Part shown: piece after piece, positions 46,801-58,530 of the stretch
How positions within the stretch are numbered: the stretch's first letter is position 1
Layout of the letters: each line of letters opens with the position of its first letter
From: Bolinopsis microptera
Lineage: Eukaryota > Ctenophora > Tentaculata > Lobata > Bolinopsidae
Assembly: GCF_026151205.1 (NCBI RefSeq)
Contig: NC_087078.1
Coordinates: forward strand, 10,612,175 to 10,676,174
DNA: 64,000 nt
Direction of reading: 5' to 3'
Made by a program: the position numbers and the translations under genes
The notes under the pieces: model-generated
Databases searched by the model: none
Told to the model about the DNA's origin: nothing
The model's input: only the letters and a program-made list of their open reading frames with translations

Positions 46801-49800
46801 ACTCAACAACCTGAAGTCTGAAGACTTTAAAACCATGCTCTACCCCACTCAATATGATGATTCTGACCATTTTCATGCCCAAGATGAGCGCTTAGCTCCA
46901 ATCAGAAGCTGAGATATCTTGAAATAAGTGTAATAATTGTTACTCACGAGACTGCTAATATAGTAAAATCTGGTTTTGGCGATTTCTCAAAAACTAAGTC
47001 TCTTAGGCCTTAAGTATCTTCATAGCACTAATATAAACATGCATCTTAGGCACATTTTGGTTCAAAATTGAGGTCTGTATCTCAATCAGAAGCCGAGATA
47101 ATTTATAGTGGGGGTCGCAATATGGGTGCGGTCAAAAAGGGCGTGATTCCGAGAAATGCCCCACTGGTGAAAAAGTGTACCCGAGTAATTAGTGTTATTT
47201 AGGGTCATATAAGTCGGATTACATCGAGAAACTCCGCGGACGTCCCAATGTGTGCGGGACTTTTGCCAGTTACCCGATTAAAATCCATCAGCTGTGTCAT
47301 GCTGGCCATGATCCAAAGGTTTTATCGCGCCATGTTCGATAAACAAAAGTTTTGCTATTGCTAGTTTCAAATGCTTTTTTTCATATTTGAATCATTCAAT
47401 TTGTTTCGCGCGCTACGCAAATCACACAAAATAAGAATTTGGGCCAGAAAACGCGCGTAAATCTCGTTCCCGCTTAAATTACCATTTGGAGCAGCAAGGC
47501 AGTCCCAGATTGCTTCGACGTGATTCCAATGCAGGAAGTCACTGCAATGATCCAGTACTAATTTCAACATCTGAAGAAGATTATCTTAAATTATTTATTG
47601 GATATAAGAGTGCAAATTCTAACGAATTGAGTTAAGAATTCAGTGTTTTTACAATAATAGAAGGTTAACGCAGATGCTAATTGACCGACAATTAAGAACA
47701 AGCTAATTACCTTGAGATGTGTATGGACACACTCAGTAAGCGTGTACAACGAATCATTGCATCGTGTATCAGGATGTATTTTGTCGTTGTATTTATCTGT
47801 TATACTGGTGTAGTTAGAGACCAGGCTGTTTGTTATCAGCTTCACCGCTAACACGCTGTTTTGTAACTCCTGAAATAATAACATAAAGTTTCAGTGTCAC
47901 CCAATAATTAACATTACTAATTAATTAAATAATTAACATGCTGAACTAATCACACGTGTTATGGTTGGAGAAACAAATTCTTCGCTCACCTTTTAAAACA
48001 CGTAAATTAACCGAAGAATTACAACAAAAGGAAGAATAACACTAAATTTATCGTACTCTTCAATTTCACTAAATTCAAGAAGAAAAAAAACTTACTCTGA
48101 GAATATTCTTCCCAAGTTTAGAAGAGGACTGTAAACAGTTCTGAAGTATTCTAACAAGATAGTTCATGGCTGGTACCACCCATTCCCTGTTCTTAATATC
48201 GGCTATACACTTCATTACATACTCCTTCTTACAGTCGTCCTGGTTAAGTTTAAATCAGTATATACAGACTTTTTAAAGAGCGTTAACATTGTTTCTTTGA
48301 AAAGAAACAAGGTATAGGATTAATGGTGCAATCGAATCATGAGTATTGAGTAACATTGAATATGTAATATGTAATATGTAATGAATTGTACATAACGGTA
48401 ACCGGATCATTAAGACAGTCGATAACATTCAAAATTAACAATTGTGATAAAATAAGAGTACTAAAACTAATAATATAATTGAAACAAGATATTATAATTA
48501 GGAGAAAAGATAAAAACCTGGTAGGTAGGTGAGTTAAGTAATTCCAGATGAAGTGTCAGACCTTGCTCTATTTCTTCTATACCCACATCTTTCAGGTGAA
48601 TCAGCGCCCAAACCTGCTCCAATACCAGTGGCAACTTACCTGAAGTTAACACGTGATTAGTTAACATGAACACGTGGTTAACGCGTGGTTAACGCGTGGT
48701 TAACGCGTGGTTAACGCGTGGTTAACACGTGTTTCAGGAGAAAATATGCCAAAAACTTGGGACAATTTACTTATAATAAGTAGATAATTACTTATTACTA
48801 GTACATAATTAAAATGTAACCCAGTTTGAATTGTTACCTAGTTTTCCAAGGAGGGAGAGAAGTCTTTGTCTGCCTTTATGGTCCTCCTTTAACCAAGATT
48901 GTGTTATCAGTGTAAAAAGATGATTTGCTTGCTTCTGAAAATAATAACTTTCTTCAAATCTCTTCAGGTTACGATAAGATTGCATGTTACAAAAAGGTAA
49001 TTACGTGTTTTACACTTGATGAAATGTAACAGTAGATTGCAATGCACACCATAAGAAATTTAAATCAAATCAAAATGTTACCTCATTAAAGTGAACAGCC
49101 GCAGCTGCAATAATGTTGTGAGCATTCTCAACAACCACCGGCTGTCTGCCCTCCTGCAGCTTCCAAAACTGGTTTATATCTTCCTGAAACACAAGGAAAT
49201 ATTTTGGCTGGGTTATGAATGGCTGGGACGCAAGAAAACTGTACATTTTTTTCAAAGTAGTTATCACAGTGACATTATATCTATCACGTAAGAAAACAAA
49301 TACCCTAAATAAATTAACAAAACTATTCCTCTCACCGCCGTGATGGAAGCACCAATAAAGTCAGCTATCTTCATGATCTTAGCGGTGTACTGTGACTGAT
49401 GCAGGTTGTTCTCCAGCGCCACCATCAGGATCCTTTGTTGAGTTAACCACTCCAGTACTCTCTCCGAATCTATTGGGTACTTCTGGTTCAGGTCACGTGT
49501 TTCCTCCACTATACGCAGTGTCTGGGATGTGTCACGTGGTGAGAAAGGGGCTCAGCGCGTGTATATCACATGTTCAGCGCATGGTAACCACGTGTTCAGC
49601 GCATGGTAACCACGTGGTAAAACGCTGTTTAACACATTTATTTATGACATGATTAGAACTGAAAATCATGAGCGCAGGAATTTGTTATCTGAAAGGCACG
49701 TATCAGGTATTACTTAATTGTTTACTGATCAGCATCATGCAGTATTTACTAACTTTGAAAGGAATGCAAAATATGACGAACTGCATGCCTGGTCTTGTAA

Positions 49801-52800
49801 TCAACAAAAGGACGCACACGTGGCTTTATAATATTTGCATAATTTAGCAGTGCTACAGGTATAATTAGCAGCAGCTATGCAATACCACATACACAATGCA
49901 CAGTTGCACTGTGTAATTTTACCAAATAAAGTGATCGTTAACACAAAAACATAATTAACGTGATCACATAATTAAACATTATTTATTATAACGAGGCAGA
50001 CACAGGCAGGATTGTTACACATTCCTTAGAGTATTTGTATCGTGTTTTACTTAATTACTAACTTAAATAAAAGGACAGACAATTTAAAATATGTACTTTG
50101 TAGGTTATACCTCGTTTAGAGCATTCATTCTGGCGTTAAAATGGGAAGTTGTCAGCATTTTCTTTATTTCTTGTAGTCTCATCTCGTCCATGCCTTTAGC
50201 ATCCTGAGGAATTATAATTCAGTTTTCAGTTGAGCAGCGGTAGAAATTATGTATTTGACTTTTCAGAGACAAATACAGTGTAATATTTTAAAAAATATAA
50301 CGTTAATAATATGATTCGGTTATTGAGGACTTGCACCATGTTTATATGGTATTTGAAGTATTAATTCACATCTAATAAGGTTTGTGTTAACATTTTTATC
50401 ACAAAGATTCGGATATTATTGCCATTTTTCCTCACACATATCCAATAACGATCATGTTACAGTTTCAAATTAGATTTTAAAGTCAAATAAATTGATCGGC
50501 TCCTTGTTGAACGGTTTGATGATTTTCGATAATCACAACAACATCAAAACCCATCAAACCCATCAAAACCCATCAAAACCCATCAAAACCCATCAAACCA
50601 TATATATATTCACTTACACCTGGTATAGTATTCTAGTGGCAGAATATTTAAGCTGAATATACACATAATATATATAAGCTTGCAAATATGATCATCACAG
50701 ACTAAAACTATCAATAATGAAGAATTAAAAATGTATAAACAGAACGAATATCTTACCACATTGGCACTTACCCCGATAGTGAACTGGTTGCCACAGCCAG
50801 TACAGATAAGCTTCATGGACACAAGCAGATCACATACTAAACCAATCTCTTTAGACTTGTAATCTTCCACTGTCATTGACTTCATCGCTTCTATACTCGC
50901 CTGTATAAAGTTAGTTCTAAACTTTTATATTTTGGATGAGTGCAAGAAAGTACGCATTATTTACTATGGTTACAATACCAATCCCACTTTCCAAGTCTAT
51001 AATAGTTACAGAGTGCACAATATAATAATACATCATGACAGATAACATTGTTATCTGCATCCTAAGAGAGCACTCATATTCTGAGTTACTCACAGGAACA
51101 AAATACAGATAAGATAAATATCTTGTCTGTATTTGATACTGTAATATTACAGTATTTAGAGCTGCTGTGTAATGTAACCTGCATGAGCTGTTTGAAGATA
51201 GGGCCCAGGGTTTCAGGAACCAGGTACTCTATACATTTCCCCCACGGTTTCAGGACATGAGACAGTAAGAACGGGGATGGCTTCTCTTCTCCACACGCGT
51301 GGGACCTGGTTATGTATTCATGTTGTTAACTAGACAGTTTCATAGAATTTATTTCATCTGAAAAATCAACATTATGAACTTAATTGGGTTCAATCGATTA
51401 TAATTTTTCGATTAAAAACTACGCTTTGAAATAACTTGTAAGCTGTAAGAGACAATAATGGGGGTACTCACAAAATAGCTTGAAATCCTCCCTCTACTCC
51501 GAATGTGTTAATAAGAGAAGCTAACCAGCCGTAAGGATCTCTAAAGGTGGTTCGAGGAGGACACTGCGCGTATGCTACATCCTGCCAGAACAGAGAGTTA
51601 GCTTAAAGTCGTACAAAGCAAATCGGTCAATATAACAATTTGACGTTTGATAGCTATTATTAATTAAATATATATGTACCGTTTAAATTTGCTGCACATA
51701 TGTTAAGCTACCACAGTGTTTTTGGTTAAAAAGTGACTTACATGGCTAGAATTGTGTTTGGATCGTTTTGACCTGTTTCTGAAGTTGAACTCAGAGCGAG
51801 GATCCATTACAGTGGATAATATTTTTAGTACACTCAAATCCAGGCTGAAAAAGTAGCCGTTAAGGGTTAATTAAATAATTATCTAACAAATTACTTGACA
51901 TTATTTTTATTACTAACAGATTAACAATCTAATCAAGCATTATCTAATTGTCTAATTAACTCATTAACTCATTAACAACTATACATTCTAAAAGTCCCAC
52001 CCAAATAACAAACGTGTTTCTGAGCTGAGAGACAGCGAGAGCGAGGTAGGTTGAGGTAATGTTGTAGATAGCGTCCTGCAACTCGCTGTCGTGTAGGGGG
52101 GTGTTTGTAAGGAGCTTGGTAAATGCTACTGGGAGCACCTAAAATACAGTTTATATTTGTAAGGAGGTTGGTAAATGCTACTGGGAGCACCTAAAATACA
52201 GTTTATATTTGTGAGGAGCTTGGTAAATGCTACTGGGAGCACTTAAAATACAGTTTATATTTGTGAGGAGCTTGGTAAATGCTACTGGGAGCACCTAAAA
52301 TACAGTTTATATTTGCGAGGAGCTTGGTAAATGCTACTGGGAGCACCTAAAATACAGTTTATATTTGTAAGGAGGTTGGTAAATGCTACTGGGAGCACCT
52401 AAAATACAGTTTATATTTGTGAGGAGCTTGGTAAATGCTACTGGGAGCACCTAAAATACAGTTTATATTTGTGAGGAGCTTGGTAAATGCTACTGGGAGC
52501 ACCTAAAATACAGTTTATATTTATAAGGAGGTTGGTAAATGCTACTGGGAGCACCTAAAATACAGTTTATATTTGTAAGGAGCTTGGTAAATGCTACTGG
52601 GAGCACCTAAAATACAGTTTATATTTGTGAGGAGCTTGGTAAATGCTACTGGGAGCACCTAAAATACAGTTTATATTTGTAAGGAGGTTGGTAAATGCTA
52701 CTGGGAGCACCTAAAATACAGTTTATATTTGTAAGGAGGTTGGTAAATGCTACTGGGAGCACCTAAAATACAGTTTATATTTGTAAGGAGGTTGGTAAAT

Positions 52801-55800
52801 GCTACTGGGAGCACCTAAAATACAGTTTATATTTGTGAGGAGCTTGGTAAATGCTACTGGGAGCACCTAAAATACAGTTTATATTTGTAAGGAGGTTGGT
52901 AAATGCTACTGGGAGCACCTAAAATACAGTTTATATTTGTGAGGAGCTTGGTAAATGCTACTGGGAGCACTTAAAATACAGTTTATATTTGTGAGGAGCT
53001 TGGTAAATGCTACTGGGAGCACCTAAAATACAGTTTATATTTGTGAGGAGCTTGGTAAATGCTACTGGGAGCACCTAAAATACAGTTTATATTTGTAAGG
53101 AGGTTGGTAAATGCTACTGGGAGCACCTAAAATACAGTTTATATTTGTAAGGAGCTTGGTAAATGCTACTGGGAGCACCTAAAATACAGTTTATATTTGT
53201 AAGGAGCTTGGTAAATGCTACTGGGAGCACCTAAAATACAGTTTATATTTGTGAGGAGCTTGGTAAATGCTACTGGGAGCACCTAAAATACAGTTTATAT
53301 TTGTGAGGAGCTTGGTAAATGCTACTGGGAGCACCTAAAATACAGTTTATATTTGTAAGGAGCTTGGTAAATGCTACTGGGAGCACCTAAAATACATGTT
53401 ATATCACAGTGCTGGCAAGCACGACCGCCACCATTATACTCACTATACTATTTACCCAATATATTATTATACCCCCTTTACTGCTTTTCAGGCATTAAGA
53501 CTTACCGAAAGTAGTTCAGCAGGCATATTTTAAGTTCAAAACATTCTAATTCAATGTCAAAGATGACAGGAATAAGAAATAGTAATGTGGAGGTTTTTAA
53601 GAAATTTTACTTTATATTTCGACTTTGTAAAGTACCCTGACATTAACGAGGTCTGATCGTCATCTTCTTACAGCGTTCGATATCTGTGTGAAGGTAAAAT
53701 GGTGACATCCTCTGGATCAGGCAGAGGTCGCGTGTTATCAGGATTACTTTTGTAATAGTTATACAGCAATACTAAGGTATTTCCGCAGTAGTCCCATTAC
53801 CCTGACATTGATCAAAAAGAGATGATATTTTACCAAAACCCATAATTGGGTAAAGTGGACGGCTGCCAGTGTCTCCCGTTCCCAAACAAAAGTAAATGAT
53901 ATTACTTTGAACGACTGTCAGCAAATACAAAATGATACCGAGAATGAAATCGGTCGCTCGCTTTTCCCATTCATTCACGGCTTTTCCCATTCATTCACGA
54001 TTTACAGATTAATATCATTTACTTTGGGGGGGGGGGGGGGGGGCAACCATATTAAAGTATATTAAAATGTAGGATTTTTCCCGATTTTGACCCGGGATAT
54101 ACTTTAATATACTTTAATATACCTACAATATACTTTAATATATCCCTATCTTCTTGGAGGCCTACATTAAAAATTGTTGCCCAAAATAAGCTTGAAATGC
54201 AATTCTTAATTGATTCCAAAAAGTTCTTGAAAAAATATTGAAAACTGATGGAGTTATTTCAAATTTAATGAAGTCATTTTGGCTAGTATTCCGAACCGAG
54301 ATATTATGTGCAATTTTCCCAATTTTGTTCATGGAGGTCTTTTTACTTAGTATCCACTATATTCAACAAACACTGAGTTATATCTTTCACATAGAGTTAG
54401 GCTCATTAAAAAATATTGAAATTTTATCGAATTTGGGCAAAAGCGTATGCCCAAATATGGGCATATTTTTTTAAGCTCATAGCTCAGCCAATTTTTGACC
54501 AATCTGGATGAAAATCCATGTACTAGTCCAAAAACAGGCTTATCTTGCAGAGGCACATATTAGGTGCGGTAAAAAAATCGAAATTATGCGGTACCGCACC
54601 CGACTATAAAGGTAAAATGTGCGGTAAGGTGCGGTAAATTTTTACCAATTATGCGGCAAATGTGCGACGATTTTTTCGAAATTTGTGCGGGAATTGTGCG
54701 GTTTTCTTTTGCATTTTCTGAAGGACTTTGGAAATTCTAAACGTATAACCGCCGCTCTTATCAAAAATATGTCTGTTTATGTGTTACTGAGGGTGTAGTT
54801 CTTTACTAAGACCATGATTGAACCTATATTGAGATTCAGTTATCTGAGAACAGTGACTTGATCTGGTAGAGATCAGGAGACAGTTATTTGAAGACGCCTC
54901 TTGATAGAGTCGATCAGATCTCATGCGTGATCGCAAATATGTGACACGCTTGTTGGCATTGATCGTCAGTACTTGTAAACCATTTGATCCCAGATCCATT
55001 AAGCCCACTATAAAGCCAACGCTACAACGAATAGAGCTCACTACCCGATAAAAAGGGATGCAGGTATGATCCAAGTACGGTAACGACGAGGGTTCCATAA
55101 CGGCCTGGGTCACGGTCCCGAAAGGGCCTGGGTAACGGTCCCGACAGGGCCTGGGTCATGGTCCCGAAAGGGCCTGGGTCACGTGGTAACCGGGTCACGT
55201 GGCCTAGGCATGAGTTCCAAAAGGGCCTGGGTCACGGTCCCGAAAGGGCCTGGGTCAGGGTCCCGAAAGGGCCTGGGTCACGGTACCGAAAGGGCCTGGG
55301 TCAGGGTCCCGAAAGGGCCTGGGTCACGTGGTAACTGGGTCACGTGGCCTAGGTATGAGTTCCAAAAGGGCCTGGGTCACGGTCCTGAAAGGGCCTGAGT
55401 CACGGTCCTAAAAGGGCCTGAGTCACGGTCCTAAAAGGGCCCGATTTTTAACATATTTTGGTTTTTACACTCGAAAATCTTAACGCGAAAATTTCAAAAT
55501 TATAATAACAAAATGTGCGGAAGTGTGCGGAAAACAATAAATTATGCGGAAATGTGCGGAAAACGGTAAATTGTGCGATCCCGCACCTAATATGTGCCTC
55601 TGTTATCTTGCGAATCTGAGTGAAAAATATAGTTCATCATGTAAATCTTAACGAAGAACATAAACACCCTACGCGCGTGGGGTGGACTCCTGGGGTGGAC
55701 TTTTATTCAGCGCGTATTTTGTAGCCTGTTCAACTTGACGTTTTGATTCGTTACTATCTCAATGTCACAGATACACAGAATGTGAGGTGATCATCTTAAA

Positions 55801-58451
55801 GAGAAACGTCTCAGCTTTCACCTGGTGTAAAGTTTATCTTTGTACTCAAAATATAGCTCGCTCAGTGTGCAATAGAAGTTGACAATACAATAACCACGTC
55901 TGCGACCGGTCGTCAGATACCGGAGTGTTGCACAAAATTGGGTCCCTAAATTAAAATTCTATGACACAGTTACCATGCAGAAATGTCTAGGGAAACATTT
56001 GGTGAAAGTTTCAACTCTCTACTATAAAAATAGCGATAGTTATTGAAGATAAACCGTGAGAAACTCCCTCTTGTCGAGAAGGACGCTCTAGGAACCTCCC
56101 TTCTGTACCACGTGACAACGATTTGAGCGTCACGTGGCCGTCACGTGACAAAAGTGCGCGCATCGGATTGAGCAGTCTCGTGGGAAATCCTGATTGCCTG
56201 ATCGATCTCGTGGGAAATCCTGATTGCTACGGAAAGGGCTGACAACCACAGTTATTTCCCTTCCTCAATTTTCCAGTTCACTTGCTCAGTGCTGTCAGTT
56301 GTTTTTTGTTTGCCCTGCTATATAAACTTCACTCCGTCATAATCCCCTACTCCCCTATCCAATGAACTGTTTCTGTTACAGCTGCCATTCTGTTGACTGG
56401 ACCCTAACTTAGTCTCATCATTTTCACTTGATAACTTTATCCGTGTGCACTTTCTCGAAACTCAACTTATCTTTGTCAAGACTCAGCTAATCTCAGAACT
56501 AAATGTTGCCTTAACAGACTTACTTGTCACTGCACTGGGCCCTCCTTTAAATGCAAATATCATATGAGCAGCTGATCGATTTATTGCTTGAACTGTGCAT
56601 CCTTTTTAAAAATATATAAGGTCAATTTTACTATCGTGAAACTTAGTCACTGAAGACAACGCAATCTGGCTGTGCCGGTTCCCCTCTGCCTAAATCACTT
56701 AGAATATCCATAGTTAGCAATACTTTTATCGTTTAATGCAGCGATATAGCCAGTTATCAATGCTACATAGTAGATTTTAGCCTGTTCCAATCATCCTTAT
56801 ATCGCGTTAATGGAATTTATGAAATTGCCTACCGTTCAAATCGCTCTCTGTTGTTAGCACCACACTGATTAACTACGATGTTCCAATTTTTTAGAATTAT
56901 GTCCGACATAATTCTAATTTTTGCTGTTACAGCAGATAGTTATGGTGTAATGGCACGCAGGAATAAGTCATCCCTGTCCTCCAAAAAGCACATGAAAAGG
57001 TATTTGGTAAGCTATGTCTTTTCCAATATCAAATCCAATGTATCACAATCTGTGGACTTTCTACTCAAAAACTAGATTGATTAATTGATAATTCATTGCT
57101 GATTGTTCACGCGCCCTGTATGGAAGTATATAAATGGTAATCCGCATACTCCAGGAAGAATTGAAGCAATCTCAAAAGAAAAGAAGGGAATCTGGATCCT
57201 TCGTCGGATCGTCAAAGAGCTTAGAGGGGAGCTCAACGCTTCACTGGCCATGCAAAGCAGGGAGAGTGACGGAGGCGGAGGCACTGCTGGCTGCTGGAAC
57301 GGACATTAACAAGCTGGACAGAACGCAGTTTAACCCTTTCATGGACGCGATCAACTCAGGTAAATCATTTGACCGCCTTAACAATATGGGTTTATCTAAC
57401 ATTGGTAATAGTAGCAAGAGGTTTTAGTCATGCGTTTGATTACAGCACAGTGTGAAACCCTGAAGCATACGTCGAGCTCTAAACTCTGTTTTGTCTGATA
57501 ATCAATTATTTGAATATTGAAGGATTAAATTTGGTAACTTGATGATCACATAATTAACAGGACAGGTCGACTGTGCTAGATGGCTGCTGAGGCAAGACGG
57601 TTTAAAGCTTCAGCCCGAGATATGGTCGTTTTGTAGGGAGAGGGTGCTAGAGTCATTGCTAACAGCTTAACAGAAGGTAAAATCCTGAACTTTTGTTCAT
57701 TGATTAAAAATCACCATCCAGACATACAATCGTTCAGATGTAAAAATTATTTATTCACTATTTTGGATTACATTTAGTTACAGGACTAACATGCGACATC
57801 CGTCGTTGACCTTTGTCTTTATTTCAGCAAGGTAGGGAGAGCGATCCATGGCTGTCCCGATAGACCCACTCAGACTCCTGCCGGAAGATACTCCTCCGGT
57901 TGATCCAGATGAGACAGTTCTAGCAGATGATCAGTTACAGACTGAAGAACATATCCCACAGATCAATGCGTCAACATCTGCAAATGAAGGTACTTCAATC
58001 TGCTCTTCTTGTATATGTCTTTGTGCCTGCGTCTGTGATTGTACTGAAGTGTACTCTGTGTGTTTGTGTCTGTGTCTGTCTTTGTATCGTGTGTGTGTCT
58101 CTGATTGTACTGCGTGTGTCTGTAATTGTAATGTAGTGCACTGAAGTGAACTATGTGTGTTTATGTGTGTGTGTCTGTGTGTGTCTGTGTGTGTCTGTGT
58201 GTACTGTGTCTGTCTGTGTGTCCGTCTGTGTCTGTGTGTGTCTGTGTTTATGCCTGTGTCTGTGTGTCTATGTCTGTATGTGTTTGTGGGTGTGTGTCTG
58301 TGTGTCCTTGTCTGTGTGTAGCTGTGTCTGTCTGTGTGTCTGTCTGTGTGTCCGTCTGTGTCTGTGTTTATGCCTGTATGCCTGTATGTCTGTGTCTCTG
58401 TGTGTGTGTGTCTATGTCTGTATGTGTTTGTGGGTGTGTGTATCTGTCTGT

Positions 58452-58530
<79 letters not shown>

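Larger units (their letters stand above)
43808..47277. mobile_element. 3.5-kb foldback element in USP24 intron 15
   Basis: The ends CGGGTAACTGGCAAAAGTCC (43810 onward) and its complement at about 47258-47277 start arms of about 340 bp. Each arm leads into tandem monomers of about 178 bp (AGCTAAGCGCTCATCTTGGG core): three plus one on the left, about five on the right, inverted. The centre is occupied by a SINE and a mariner-like MITE. This is the structure of Foldback-type transposons. No transposase. I could not define a target duplication. Confidence 0.8.

Noticed and set aside
52106-53397. Separate small exons or a repeat protein
   Set aside because: Only the last unit continues into USP24 coding sequence. 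The others shift frame and meet stops.
57134-57154. ATG at 57134 as the start of the ankyrin frame
   Set aside because: The bases before 57155 form a good acceptor, and an upstream exon joins in frame. The ATG would fall within the intron end.
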